Shown piece by piece: positions 1 through 8,207 of a stretch of 64,000 nt of DNA. The stretch is from Leptospirillum sp. Its GTDB lineage: Bacteria; Nitrospirota; Leptospirillia; Leptospirillales; Leptospirillaceae. The stretch is from positions 1 through 64,000 of the forward strand of contig DAHUYM010000008.1 in the NCBI GenBank assembly GCA_027315205.1. The letters are read 5' to 3'. The notes below the pieces were generated by a model. The model was not told the origin of the DNA. It made no database searches and saw only the letters and a list, made by a program, of their open reading frames with translations. How positions within the stretch are numbered: position 1 is the stretch's first letter; every line of letters starts with the position of its first letter. The position numbers and the translations under genes are program-made.

Positions 1-45
1 ACAGCGATGGGATTTCAGGGACACGTCGATGCCCAGGTAGAACAT
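1..45 (-). CDS. IS110-family transposase, N-terminal fragment (cut by window edge)
   Basis: Reading the minus strand from 45 to the window edge gives 15 codons, MFYLGIDVSLKSHRC. This is the typical start of IS110-family (DEDD) transposases, which open with a hydrophobic strand and a GIDVS motif carrying the first catalytic Asp of the RuvC-like fold. An upstream GGAAGG sequence could serve as ribosome binding site. Only the first strand is visible, so activity, group (IS110 or IS1111) and integrity cannot be judged. The family call rests on this short motif together with the long non-coding leader behind it. Confidence 0.6.
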   Translation of the reverse strand, partial: MFYLGIDVSLKSHRC

Positions 46-290
46 GGGGACCTTCCTTTCCGGAGAGGACAGGCGTCTACGCATGGCGGTCTTTCCTCCG
101 TTCCGCGGGTCCGCATAGCCTGGTTCGTTGTAAGCGATGAGGCGGGCAAGGCCCCTCGCAGCATCCTGAATGAATGCTCACGACCAGCGGGGAGGAAAGC
201 GACGGTCTTTCATGATGGGTCCGTGGGGCCCAAAGGAGAGTGTCCAGTCGTCTTTCCGCCAAGGAACATGAATGAGTCTGGACAGAATCT
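46..290 (-). ncRNA. Candidate bridge-RNA region of the IS110 element
   Basis: In IS110-group elements the non-coding left end upstream of the transposase encodes a structured bridge RNA that pairs with target and donor DNA; this is known for the family. Here the region lacks a coding signal but shows structure. CTTTCCTCC at 91-99 (plus strand) is exactly complementary to GGAGGAAAG at 191-199, which would close a roughly 100-nt domain, and GGGC/GCCC forms a small hairpin near 145. Which loops would be guide loops cannot be decided by eye. Identification as a bridge RNA is inference. Confidence 0.3.
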
Positions 291-347
291 TGAACCTCTT
301 CATCCCTTCCCAACAAGGGAGAGGTGAGGAATATACCAGGAGAAACC

Positions 348-1028
348 ATGATCAGGCTCAGCGGAGACGAAGCCGTCAACCAGGCGTATTATGCGGACAA
401 CAACGCGGGAGTTCTTGCCAATTCGAACATCTTCATCGAAAAAAACGGTGAAAAGATTCCCGTGTCCCCCGACAGGGCGCTCGAAATGCTGAAGAGCGGA
501 GAGACGTATCCGAAGGACCTGACCTGCGAGGTGCTGTCGGTCTGGGACATGCTTCTGCTCGCCGAAAAAAAGGGGACCCTGTTTGTCCACCCCTGCCCGA
601 ACACGGTTCTCGTGTTTACCCGGGATTACGGGGCCGAATTGGGTTCGGGCATCCGGGGGATCGCGATACGTCTGCCGGTCTTCGAGGCCGCCACAAGCTG
701 GGCCATGCAATCGCCGGTGATCGACCTGGACTACGACCGGGACGAATTCGTGGTCAAACTCTATCCCCGCATGCTCCTTCGTAAAAAAGCCTGGCAGCAG
801 GACGTCGACCTTCTCAGGTACTCCAAAGAGATCGCCAACGCCCTGATCCGGATCTTTGCACTCGATTACGGCGCGATCTGGAAAACGCTCCGGAGGGATA
901 CCTATCCAAAATACGAAGGCGAGCCGTTGGTCCACGGCGGGCACCTTCTGGACGTGGTCCTTGAGGACGTTCGCACGACGATCGAACAGGGTCCGGGAAA
1001 GAAGGCGGTCCTTAAAGAGACGGTCTGA
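348..1028 (+). CDS. Hypothetical protein, 226 residues
   Basis: I do not recognise the family. The start at ATG 348 is chosen because AGGAG lies five bases upstream; an in-frame GTG at 324 has no such site. The protein is soluble in appearance, mixed charge, without signal peptide or membrane segment. The N-terminal part is polar (GDEAVNQAYYADNN), the middle contains a hydrophobic core (GTLFVHPCPNTVLVFTRDYG), and the C-terminus is Lys/Glu rich. It stands alone between the IS110 end and a reductase gene about 330 bases downstream, so context gives no function. Confidence 0.7.
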   Translation: MIRLSGDEAVNQAYYADNNAGVLANSNIFIEKNGEKIPVSPDRALEMLKSGETYPKDLTCEVLSVWDMLLLAEKKGTLFVHPCPNTVLVFTRDYGAELGSGIRGIAIRLPVFEAATSWAMQSPVIDLDYDRDEFVVKLYPRMLLRKKAWQQDVDLLRYSKEIANALIRIFALDYGAIWKTLRRDTYPKYEGEPLVHGGHLLDVVLEDVRTTIEQGPGKKAVLKETV

Positions 1029-1362
1029 AGAGATTGAGGGACTCCAACATTGCCCTTGTTAAAGATTTCAGAGGGGATCCCGTGTAACGTCGGGGATATC
1101 CGGGGCAAGACGTTATAACGTGGGGGCTTTTCAGCACGCGGACCGGTGCGGCATTGAGAGATGATGGGAGGAAAATCCCGGATCCGGTTGTCGTCGCGGC
1201 CGCGCGCAAATCGTCCCCGGGGGGCAAGGGGTATATTAAGTCAGAGAGTCTTGATGCGACCTGAGGTTCCAGTACCGACGGACAGGCCCTTCGAAGCGGC
1301 CATTCTCCGTATTACCGCAGGGGAGACCCATCCGGGGCATGAACCGTCCGGGAAAGGATGCC
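1029..1362. other. Intergenic region, no gene seen
   Basis: About 330 bases between the hypothetical protein and the reductase gene. It contains a perfect 12-bp palindrome ACGTTATAACGT at 1110-1121, which could be an operator, and a TATATT at 1231-1236 without a convincing -35 partner. No RNA gene or terminator with a T tract is evident. Confidence 0.4.
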
Positions 1363-2298
1363 ATGTTTCCGAACTCGGAGCCAGATCCAGGCCCCCTTCG
1401 TCCCGCCGGAGAAAAAAAAGTCGAAGATGGGAAAACGGCTCCAGCCGAAATCCAGGGCCGGTTCCACCCGAAAGGATCCGGAGCCCGGGAAACGGTTTCC
1501 TTCCAAGTCGAACTGCCCCGGGAGGCGTGGGCCACCTTCAAGCCCGGGCAGCATGTCTACCTGAGATGGATCGATCCCCCGTACACCGATGAAAAGGGCG
1601 ATGGCAGAAACCTTACCATCGCCTCCCCTCCCTCGGAGTTGCCTTTTCTGTCCTTTGCCACCCGCAAGACCGGGTCCGCATTCAAGAACTGCTTCGATGT
1701 CCTCCAGGACGGGGCTCCCGTTGGAATCACGGGACCTTTGGGAAACTTCACCCTTCCCGATGATTGGGAAAGCCGTTCATGGAACGAACCGATCGTTTTC
1801 GTTGCCTGGGGGATCGGGATAACGCCCTTCCGGAGCATGCTCCTGGAGGCCCTTCCAAGGAATGACCGTGTGTCGTTTTTCCTCTTCACCGCCAACCGGA
1901 CGGTCGAGACCGCACCCTTTCAAAACGACATCGACAGGCTGGCGAAGGAGCACAAGAACCTGACGCTCGTCCGGATGGTTTCGCAAGCGTCCGACCCGCC
2001 ATCACCGGAAGTGGAGGTCGGAGCTCTCACGCCCGATTTCCTTTTTGAAGTCCTGGGGGTCCACGCGAGAAGAGGCGACTATTTCATTGCCGGCCCTCCT
2101 TTCCTGGTCGAATCGTTCGAGCGGGCCCTCGTCTGGAAGTCCGTCGCGGGGGACCGGATCCACACGGTCTCCTTTATGGGATACCCCTCCCCTATGGAAG
2201 TCCTCCACGCCATGAAGGATACCCATACGTCGGTCCGGGTTGACGTTTTGTTCGACGAACTCTTTCCCAGCCCCTGGGCCGGCGGACACGTCCCTTGA
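1363..2298 (+). CDS. FAD/NAD(P)-binding oxidoreductase of the ferredoxin reductase type
   Basis: The 311-residue product has the two domains of the ferredoxin-NADP reductase superfamily. The FAD domain carries RNLTIASPP (near residue 82), corresponding to the RxYS flavin motif, and GPLGNF near residue 126. The NAD(P) domain has WGIGITPFRSML near residue 152, matching the GGxGITP nucleotide motif. No iron-sulfur or flavodoxin domain is fused, so an external electron partner is needed. The first 30 residues are Pro- and charge-rich. ATG 1363 is preferred over ATG 1339 because AAAGGA precedes it at normal spacing. Substrate and partner cannot be read from sequence or neighbours. Confidence 0.8.
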   Translation: MFPNSEPDPGPLRPAGEKKVEDGKTAPAEIQGRFHPKGSGARETVSFQVELPREAWATFKPGQHVYLRWIDPPYTDEKGDGRNLTIASPPSELPFLSFATRKTGSAFKNCFDVLQDGAPVGITGPLGNFTLPDDWESRSWNEPIVFVAWGIGITPFRSMLLEALPRNDRVSFFLFTANRTVETAPFQNDIDRLAKEHKNLTLVRMVSQASDPPSPEVEVGALTPDFLFEVLGVHARRGDYFIAGPPFLVESFERALVWKSVAGDRIHTVSFMGYPSPMEVLHAMKDTHTSVRVDVLFDELFPSPWAGGHVP

Positions 2299-2470
2299 CC
2301 GGGGATTGCGTTACCCCGTCCGGAGACGATCCGGGGAAAACTCCGCGCCTCTTGGCGCCGGATGCGTTCGCGTCCGGGACAACGCCGTTAGCGAAAATGC
2401 CGGCGAACCCGGCAATGAGGTGACGCGACACTGAAAACAGTCGGTCGTTCTGCGGAAACCGATTACACTT

Positions 2471-2953
2471 TCAGGTGTTCGAAAAAGACGTTTGATGGAT
2501 CGCGTAATTCCGGGGCAACCGATAGTCGATCTGACCTCCCGTAAACTGCAATCGTTCGGGGTAGGTCTTATGGGGATCCCGTAACGTCTGGAACACCTCC
2601 CGTGAATATTCCAGTACGTCGGAGAGTGTGTGCTGAAGTCCTTTTGCGTGCTGAAAAGACGGTTGGGCCTGAATCAGGGATTCAAATCCCTCTTCCACGG
2701 CGTCCACGATCCGGGCTCTCATTTGGGGGTCCGATAGTCCGCCGCGTGCGTCTTTGGGGAGAGATTCGAACGTATCCATGAGATCGTTGACGTGCACCGT
2801 GAAATACGCCCGCATCGTTTCGGCCCGATGCGGAAGACCCGCTTCGTTGGCCATTTCAGGGATCGGGTCTACGAGAGCTTTTTTCCCGATGTATTCCGCG
2901 TTCTTCAAAAGGGCGTCGCAGGTCACGGTTTCCAGGTTTTTTTTGGGCTCCAT
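2471..2953 (-). CDS. Hypothetical protein, 160 residues
   Basis: The start at ATG 2953 is supported by AAGGAG about eight bases upstream; the frame stays open further upstream but without a good site. The protein is predicted largely helical and cytosolic, with no cysteine-rich or catalytic motif beyond a single Cys near the N-terminus. Charged helices such as SDPQMRARIVDAVEEGFESL dominate the middle. It converges with the reductase gene. The family is not recognised. Confidence 0.65.
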   Translation of the reverse strand: MEPKKNLETVTCDALLKNAEYIGKKALVDPIPEMANEAGLPHRAETMRAYFTVHVNDLMDTFESLPKDARGGLSDPQMRARIVDAVEEGFESLIQAQPSFQHAKGLQHTLSDVLEYSREVFQTLRDPHKTYPERLQFTGGQIDYRLPRNYAIHQTSFSNT

Positions 2954-3132
2954 TGTGTCTCTCCTTAGCTTAAGGGGTACTTTCGTTTTCGGGTTTTCCG
3001 AATAAAAGTTCACGGTCATGGGATGCGCTGGGCCATTAAATTCTTGCCCTCGGGTTCGGTCTCCTGGTCTTGATCTCCGTCTAAGAATCCCGGAAAACCT
3101 GAGGCCCGAAGGAGACCGTACGTAAAATGAAA

Positions 3133-3426
3133 TTACGGAAAATACGTCCAGCCGGTGTATGTCAGATTGGGGAAATGGTAGAAAACGCCCAGCGGGTACC
3201 GGTACGGAACTCCGAAGAGGATCTGGGATCCAGTGGTGCACAAGAGGAAAATGCTGCCGGTCCAGGCGAGAAAGAGGGTGATCATAAACGTCATCATGTC
3301 CACCATCTTTTCTTTTTCGTGGAGGTTTTCCCTGAGGCGGGCGATCGTCCGTTCTTTTTGGGCGATTTCGATTTCGGCGTTCTGCAGTCGTGCAGATGCG
3401 TCTGTCATCAGCATCTCATGGTTCAT
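3133..3426 (-). CDS. Small membrane protein with N-terminal coiled coil
   Basis: The 97-residue product starts at ATG 3426 behind AAAGGAG. Residues 10-40 form a heptad-like charged coiled coil (Ala/Glu/Arg/Lys rich, LRENLHEKEKM), followed by one hydrophobic membrane segment at about 42-65. The C-terminal tail is rich in aromatic residues and prolines (YRYPLGVFYHFPN). There is no signal peptidase site, so it is probably an integral inner-membrane protein. It lies between two minus-strand genes of unknown or envelope function; no specific role is assigned. Confidence 0.6.
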   Translation of the reverse strand: MNHEMLMTDASARLQNAEIEIAQKERTIARLRENLHEKEKMVDMMTFMITLFLAWTGSIFLLCTTGSQILFGVPYRYPLGVFYHFPNLTYTGWTYFP

Positions 3427-3705
3427 TCCCGGCTCCTTTCACTTGTTGGAGATGATTTTGGGGGATCAGTATCAAAAGAAAAACCGGCGTGACGTCGGGA
3501 CCCAACGCACGACCTTAGGGTACACACATCATTGAGGAGCGGCCGTGATCGGGATCGTCATAAATTTTGCGGAAAGCGGGAAAAGGCCCTGACCGGGGGC
3601 ATGTGAACGTGTGACGGATGTCGTGTGCCCTGAAACCAGGGGTTTTTTCCAGGGTCCAACGAATATTCCGGAATCGAAAGCAACATGCCCCAAGCAGGGG
3701 GAGGG

Positions 3706-5232
3706 TCAGAAGGTGACCCGGACGGCGGACGAGAACTGTTCGACGGCCCCGATAATTCCGGTAGCCATGTTGTAGTAAGTGAAGTTCCCGAGGATGTCGA
3801 GGTGGGGGATCGGGTGGTAGCCGATCCCCATCCCCAGATCGTACCCCCAGAAGACGTTGTGGTCGTCGTAGAACGTTCCCGCCTGGGCCTGGAGAGAGAG
3901 GTTCCGGAAGTTCTTGCGGGCGAGCATGCCTCCGAACGTGTAGTCCTGGATCGGAACCATCGGGATGAGGGGGGCGGTCGCCGAATTTTCCGTCAGGGTC
4001 GTCCAGGAGTCGTATCCCAAAAAAAGATCGATCGAGGGGTTCGGGAAGAGGTTCTTGTCCAGCATCCCCATCGTGTTGTGGAGAATCCCCCAGGGCACGG
4101 TTCCTCCGTCGAGGTCATACTGGAGGTACCAATACTGGATTGTCGCCCAGAAACGGGGGAGGATCGTGTATGTGGCGGTGAAAATCCCTCCGGATTCCGT
4201 ACCGTTCTGGATGATCGATTCTCCGAAATCCCCCCAGAGCATCTCGTCGTACCCCTGGACATCCAGATAGAACCGGCCTAGTTGCGACGACATGTGGGTG
4301 TAGAGTCCGGGAGAGGGCTTGACCTGAGTGTCTCCGGCCTCGAAGATGCCGTGGAAAAGAGAGCCGTGAACGATGTCCGCCCCGGCATACGTGAAGTTTT
4401 CGATGCCGGAGCCCAGGGCGGCGGACCCTCCGAAGTATTCCGTTCGTCCCACGAGGAACCGGAGCGCATCTCCATAAAGAGGGGTCGTGGCTTGGGTGTC
4501 CCACGCGAAAGAGGATCCCCCGTTGTAAACGATTCCATAGAGGCGGGTGGTGGCCGACCATCGGTCGAAGCCGGTGAGGGCGACCGAATCGAAGACGACC
4601 GGGGCTGGGGGGCCCGCCATGTAGTAGACGTGCTGGTCGAAGTAGGGATTGAAGAGGGTGATTCCCGCCGGAAAGGTGATTTTCAGGAGATCTGCCTGGA
4701 CGATCGGATCGTTGGGGTTCTTGCGGGCCAGCGTGGACAAGACGACCCTGGCCTCGTGATGCCTCCCGAGGTCGATCAGGTCCTCGGCTCCGAGCCTAAG
4801 CAAGTCGTAATCGAGCGGATGGTGCCGAAGGGCGAATTTGACCGTCTTTAAACTCCCGGCGGGCTGGCCGAGTTTGCGTTCGATGAGGGCCTTGAGGTAC
4901 AGGGATTCCCAGTCAGTCGGATGGTGCCTGAGGTACGGGATAAGATTCCGATACGCCTTGCGGTACTCTTTCTTCTGATATTCTTCCCGGACCCTTTTGA
5001 GGGCCGAGGGCACCTCCGTTTTTCGTGCGGCAGGCTCCTTTTTCCCCACGGTTTTTCCGAACGCCGGGGACATGAATGAAATCAGGGAGAGGACCAGGGC
5101 GATGGTCCAGTTGAAACCGGTCGGGAAGGTCCGGCTTCCGGGAAGCGTGTTCCTCTTCCGGAAGCCGGATTCGTTTCGATGGCAAGATGAGCCGGGGCTG
5201 GTCAAAGAATCATCGAATCGTCGGATTGGCAA
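3706..5232 (-). CDS. TPR-domain outer-membrane beta-barrel protein
   Basis: After a hydrophobic export segment (IALVLSLISFMSPAFG) comes a helical region with two to three TPR-like repeats (KEYRKAYRNLIPYLRHHP, LGRHHEARVVLSTLA), then about 330 residues of alternating aromatic/Gly strands ending in a terminal Phe (AVRVTF), as expected for a beta barrel inserted by BAM. The TPR-plus-porin order resembles PgaA/BcsC-type polysaccharide exporters, but no synthase gene is adjacent, so that role is only a possibility. No ATG precedes the signal peptide. TTG 5232, four bases past the stop of the upstream gene, is used here; TTG 5205 is an alternative and the true start is uncertain. Confidence 0.7.
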   Translation of the reverse strand: MPIRRFDDSLTSPGSSCHRNESGFRKRNTLPGSRTFPTGFNWTIALVLSLISFMSPAFGKTVGKKEPAARKTEVPSALKRVREEYQKKEYRKAYRNLIPYLRHHPTDWESLYLKALIERKLGQPAGSLKTVKFALRHHPLDYDLLRLGAEDLIDLGRHHEARVVLSTLARKNPNDPIVQADLLKITFPAGITLFNPYFDQHVYYMAGPPAPVVFDSVALTGFDRWSATTRLYGIVYNGGSSFAWDTQATTPLYGDALRFLVGRTEYFGGSAALGSGIENFTYAGADIVHGSLFHGIFEAGDTQVKPSPGLYTHMSSQLGRFYLDVQGYDEMLWGDFGESIIQNGTESGGIFTATYTILPRFWATIQYWYLQYDLDGGTVPWGILHNTMGMLDKNLFPNPSIDLFLGYDSWTTLTENSATAPLIPMVPIQDYTFGGMLARKNFRNLSLQAQAGTFYDDHNVFWGYDLGMGIGYHPIPHLDILGNFTYYNMATGIIGAVEQFSSAVRVTF

Positions 5233-5236
5233 AAAC

Positions 5237-5839
5237 CTAATGATCGCTGTGCGGATTGACAGAAACGCCTCCGCCGGATACCGCGCCTTCGTGTTCGACT
5301 TCCGGTGTATTGGCCTGAATGGATCCTTGAGGCCCGTGGTTCTCGACTTCCCCGGTTTCGGAGCCCTCGGAGGCCATGTCGTTGGCTTCCGGATGGATGG
5401 CTTCATTTTCGTGGTTTTCGACGAATCCTTGCGCTTCGGCTTTCTCGTTGTCGATCAGGAGTTCCACGTCGGCGTGCTCCGCCTGTTCGGTTTTTTCGAT
5501 CTCGGCTTTCTCCGCGGCTTCCTGGGCGGCTGTTTCATTTTCCGGGACCGTGACCGACGAGGAGGATTTCGCCGATCCGGCCGGTTCGCTTTCGTGTTCC
5601 TGGGCTTCCGGGGCTTCCTTCACATCTTCGATCCAGCCGGGGTTTTCCTTCATCTCTTCGTTCATTTCCGTGGAAAGGCTCTCGTTTTCGACGTCGGCGG
5701 AAGTGTCCGGGAAAGCCGTGACGGCAGGAGGGGTCGTCGTTCCCGTCTGACCGCCGGCAAAAGCGGCGGGAGATGCGGTCAAGAATCCGATTCCGGCGAG
5801 GAACAGGATGAAAAGACGGATACCATTTTTTGCGTCCAT
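5237..5839 (-). CDS. Glu/Ala-rich secreted protein, 200 residues
   Basis: ATG 5839 follows AAGGAG at ideal spacing. The N-terminus is a clear signal peptide (basic DAKNGIR, hydrophobic LFILFLAGIGFL, cleavage after AAFA). The mature part is low-complexity, strongly acidic and rich in Glu, Ala and Ser, with no cysteine and no predicted fold, ending in a His-containing tail. It probably lies in the same transcript as the TPR/beta-barrel gene that follows almost without a gap, suggesting a periplasmic or exported partner. At the low external pH of such bacteria, acid residues would be partly protonated. Function is unknown. Confidence 0.65.
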   Translation of the reverse strand: MDAKNGIRLFILFLAGIGFLTASPAAFAGGQTGTTTPPAVTAFPDTSADVENESLSTEMNEEMKENPGWIEDVKEAPEAQEHESEPAGSAKSSSSVTVPENETAAQEAAEKAEIEKTEQAEHADVELLIDNEKAEAQGFVENHENEAIHPEANDMASEGSETGEVENHGPQGSIQANTPEVEHEGAVSGGGVSVNPHSDH

Positions 5840-6088
5840 TTGGTTCTCCTTGCTTGGGGATGTCATCTTGATTCCCGTAATGTGCGCGGGATCTTTTTAG
5901 AACCGGGATCAATCTACCATCGCCGAAAAGAGAATGCAGTGATCGGAATCACTTTAAAAGATCAAGATCTGGCGAATAGGTGTTCGATCGGAACGAAGAT
6001 CGTTTCGGAGGCGAGGGAGGAGTATGTCGGGAATGCTCTCGACATGGATCGCGGTTTTTCGGAAGGACGGCCCGTCCCCGGGCCTCTC

Positions 6089-6448
6089 TTAGGATTTCCT
6101 GAAGGTCTTGATGTACTCGAGAACGTCCCGTATCTCCTGCGGAGTCAAAAGGTCCCTGTATCCGGGCATTTCACGAGAACTCCCGTTCAGGATGGTTCGG
6201 TACAGCAGGGCGTCGGTTTTCCCTTTCCAGAAGGCCGGATCGGTGAAGTTCGAGGGAACGGGACTCATCTCTTTCGTGTTCACTCCCCCGACGTCTCCGG
6301 CGACTCCGTGGCATACGGCGCAATTCTGCTCGAAAACGGTCTTTCCCTTCTGGATTTCGGCGGGAATCTGTTGGGCCAGGGCCAGTTGCGGGGACAAGGC
6401 AAGAGTCATTGCGGAGAGGCTTCCACAGATCCATTCTTTGGCTGTCAA
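6089..6448 (-). CDS. Periplasmic class I cytochrome c
   Basis: A single CAVCHG haem-attachment motif lies after the signal peptide and a later MPGY supplies the probable axial Met, giving a small mono-haem electron carrier of 119 residues. The start is taken as TTG 6448 because AGGAGG lies just upstream and it begins a normal signal peptide (hydrophobic run then LALAQQ); the open frame extends further upstream into poor-quality sequence. Such cytochromes shuttle electrons in the periplasm, in an iron oxidiser possibly between the outer-membrane donor and the terminal oxidase; this is inference. It is divergent from cobQ, with a shared control region. Confidence 0.85.
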   Translation of the reverse strand: MTAKEWICGSLSAMTLALSPQLALAQQIPAEIQKGKTVFEQNCAVCHGVAGDVGGVNTKEMSPVPSNFTDPAFWKGKTDALLYRTILNGSSREMPGYRDLLTPQEIRDVLEYIKTFRKS

Positions 6449-6538
6449 TCGAGGCCTCCTTCGTGCGATCTTCCCGGTGTACCGGGTTTTACGGCGAACG
6501 CCAGGGGTTCGATTTTGTCGGGTCCCGGGGTTCGTTGA

Positions 6539-6568
6539 ATTCTGACCGATCGCGAAGGTGTGCGTCAA
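6539..6568 (-). promoter_or_regulatory. Probable sigma-70 promoter of the cytochrome c gene
   Basis: On the minus strand TTGACG is followed after 18 bases by CAGAAT, about 90 bases upstream of the TTG start. The -35 half overlaps the left arm of the inverted repeat at 6558-6591. Confidence 0.4.
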
Positions 6569-6591
6569 TTGAATTGATAGGAAACGCACAC
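6558..6591. promoter_or_regulatory. Operator-like inverted repeat between cytochrome c and cobQ
   Basis: Perfect 8-bp arms, GTGTGCGT at 6558-6565 and ACGCACAC at 6584-6591, are separated by 18 bases of AT-rich sequence that includes CAATTG. The site overlaps the likely -35 of the cytochrome promoter and lies upstream of cobQ, so it could bind a regulator of either gene. A transcript hairpin is less likely because the loop is long and no T tract follows. Confidence 0.4.
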
Positions 6592-6701
6592 GGGAGACAA
6601 GGGGCGTGAAAATCCTTTAGAATGAACGCGATTTTCCTTTACACGGCCGGGAAGAGATCCCCGGTGCGACGGTTTTCCTCACCACGAAACCGGAACGGTT
6701 C

Positions 6702-8207
6702 ATGCCTTCGAAAAAGAATGCCCGACAGAAAAGAATCATGGTTTTGGGCACCGGGTCCGGGGTCGGGAAATCCCTTATCGTGGCCGGACTCTGCCGCTAT
6801 GCCAAAACACGCGGTCTGGTCGCCGGGCCCTTCAAGGCCCAGAACATGTCGAACAACGCCGCGGTCGTTCCGGGGGGAGGGGAGATCGGCCGGGCCCAGT
6901 ACCTCCAGGCCCAGGCGGCTGGCCGGGAACCAGACGTGCGCATGAACCCGATCCTCCTGAAACCCATGGGGGAGGGCCGGGCCCAGGTCGTGTTCCTGGG
7001 CAAGCCCCTGGGGATCTACGACATTGCCGGATACCGGGAGCTCAAGAAAACCCTGCTGCCCCGGCTCCGGGAACTTTTCTGGGAATATGCACGGGATCTT
7101 GATGTGGTCATTCTGGAGGGCGCAGGCTCCCCGGCCGAGATCAATCTCCTCGAAGAGGACCTTGCCAACACCCGGATGGCCCGGATCGCCGAAGCCCAGG
7201 CCCTTTTGATCGGAGATATCGAACAAGGGGGGGTTTTCGCGGCGCTTTGGGGGACATGGAACCTTCTTCCACCCGAGGACCGTGCCGTCATCCGGTGGAT
7301 GGGGATCAACAAGTTCCGGGGAGACCCGTCTCTTCTCGAACCGGGCATCAAGAGCCTTGAAGGGATGACCGGGGTACCGATTTTGGGAGTCATGGAACAC
7401 CTGGGAGGACTTCCCCTTCCCGACGAAGACTCTTTCCGTGTCGCCCCGGAACGGGAGGGAAAGCAGGGAGACGTCCGGCTCCTTGCGGTCGAATGGCCAC
7501 ATCTTTCGAACCGGTCGGACTTCGATCCGTTTATGTGGGAGCCCGGCGTGTCCTTCGGCTTTCAGAAAATGGAGACGGTTCCGTCCGGAGCGGTAGACTG
7601 CGTCTTCCTTCCCGGAACACGGCAGACGATCGGGGATCTCGACAGGTTCCGCGACTCCCCTCTGTATGACTGGTTCATGAAGTACGTCGCAGGAGGGGGA
7701 AAGGTCGTGGGGATCTGTGGAGGGTACCAGATGATGGCGGGCGATCTCCTGGACCCGGATAACGTCGAGTCGCCCAGGAGCTGGACTCATGGCATCGACC
7801 TTCTTCCGTTCTCGGTCCGTTTCGGGGCCGAAAAAATCTCCCGGCCCGTCCGGGCCGTCGTTTCGGACCGGAGTTTCCCGTTGTCCGGAGAACTCGGTTC
7901 CCGTCCGGTCGAAGGTTACGAGATCCGCCATGGCCGGCACGTTCCCCATGGTGGTATGTCCTTGTTCCGTCTCATGGATTCGCATTCGGGAGCCGACCTG
8001 GGAGGGGAAGGCTTCATCTCCAGGGCGCGCCCCGTCTGGGGAGCCCCGGTCCACGGGTTGTTCGATGACGGGATGTTCCGCAAGGGTTTTCTCGGATTCC
8101 TCCGGGAAGGACACGAGGGGACAGCTACGGATTTCGGGGTCCTTCGCGAAGACGCCCTCGATCGTTTGGCCCGGTCTGTCCAAAGAGCCTTTCCCCTTCT
8201 CCCATGA
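6702..8207 (+). CDS. cobQ: Cobyric acid synthase
   Basis: CobQ amidates the b, d, e and g side chains of adenosylcobyrinic acid diamide using glutamine and ATP. The 501-residue protein has the usual two parts. The N-terminal dethiobiotin-synthetase-like ATPase carries a P-loop variant (GTGSGVGKSL, near residue 16) followed by KAQNMSNNAAV, diagnostic of CobQ. The C-terminal class I amidotransferase domain carries the nucleophile in GICGGYQMM and a later His-containing region (GYEIRHGRH). Length is normal. It is the first gene of a three-gene cobalamin unit with overlapping stop/start junctions. No cobalamin riboswitch box is visible upstream. Confidence 0.96.
   Translation: MPSKKNARQKRIMVLGTGSGVGKSLIVAGLCRYAKTRGLVAGPFKAQNMSNNAAVVPGGGEIGRAQYLQAQAAGREPDVRMNPILLKPMGEGRAQVVFLGKPLGIYDIAGYRELKKTLLPRLRELFWEYARDLDVVILEGAGSPAEINLLEEDLANTRMARIAEAQALLIGDIEQGGVFAALWGTWNLLPPEDRAVIRWMGINKFRGDPSLLEPGIKSLEGMTGVPILGVMEHLGGLPLPDEDSFRVAPEREGKQGDVRLLAVEWPHLSNRSDFDPFMWEPGVSFGFQKMETVPSGAVDCVFLPGTRQTIGDLDRFRDSPLYDWFMKYVAGGGKVVGICGGYQMMAGDLLDPDNVESPRSWTHGIDLLPFSVRFGAEKISRPVRAVVSDRSFPLSGELGSRPVEGYEIRHGRHVPHGGMSLFRLMDSHSGADLGGEGFISRARPVWGAPVHGLFDDGMFRKGFLGFLREGHEGTATDFGVLREDALDRLARSVQRAFPLLP

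Larger units (their letters stand above)
1..323 (-). mobile_element. Left end of an IS110-family insertion sequence (partial)
   Basis: The transposase start at 45 is preceded on the minus strand by about 280 bases with no good open reading frame before the unrelated gene at 348. IS110-group elements characteristically have a long non-coding left end and lack long terminal inverted repeats. The outer boundary is not identifiable by eye and probably lies between about 230 and 320. The rest of the element is outside the window. Confidence 0.45.

Noticed and set aside
3057-3118. 9-bp inverted repeat (CGGTCTCCT and AGGAGACCG) between two small genes
   Set aside because: Arms are short and far apart, with no flanking duplication or transposase; too weak for an insertion remnant or operator.
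3628-3648. Hairpin followed by T residues on the plus strand
   Set aside because: No plus-strand gene ends nearby, so a terminator role is unsupported; the stem is only five base pairs.
4997-6538. 513-codon plus-strand frame across the secreted protein and cytochrome genes
   Set aside because: Antisense to genes with clear signal peptides and a haem motif; shows repetitive Phe/Gly/Arg shadow sequence.
6590-6701. Cobalamin riboswitch before cobQ
   Set aside because: No B12-box-like conserved segment is visible and the leader is too short for the full structure.
6639-8183. 514-codon minus-strand frame across cobQ
   Set aside because: Antisense to a certain cobQ; composition is Pro/Arg/Gly rich without fold motifs.
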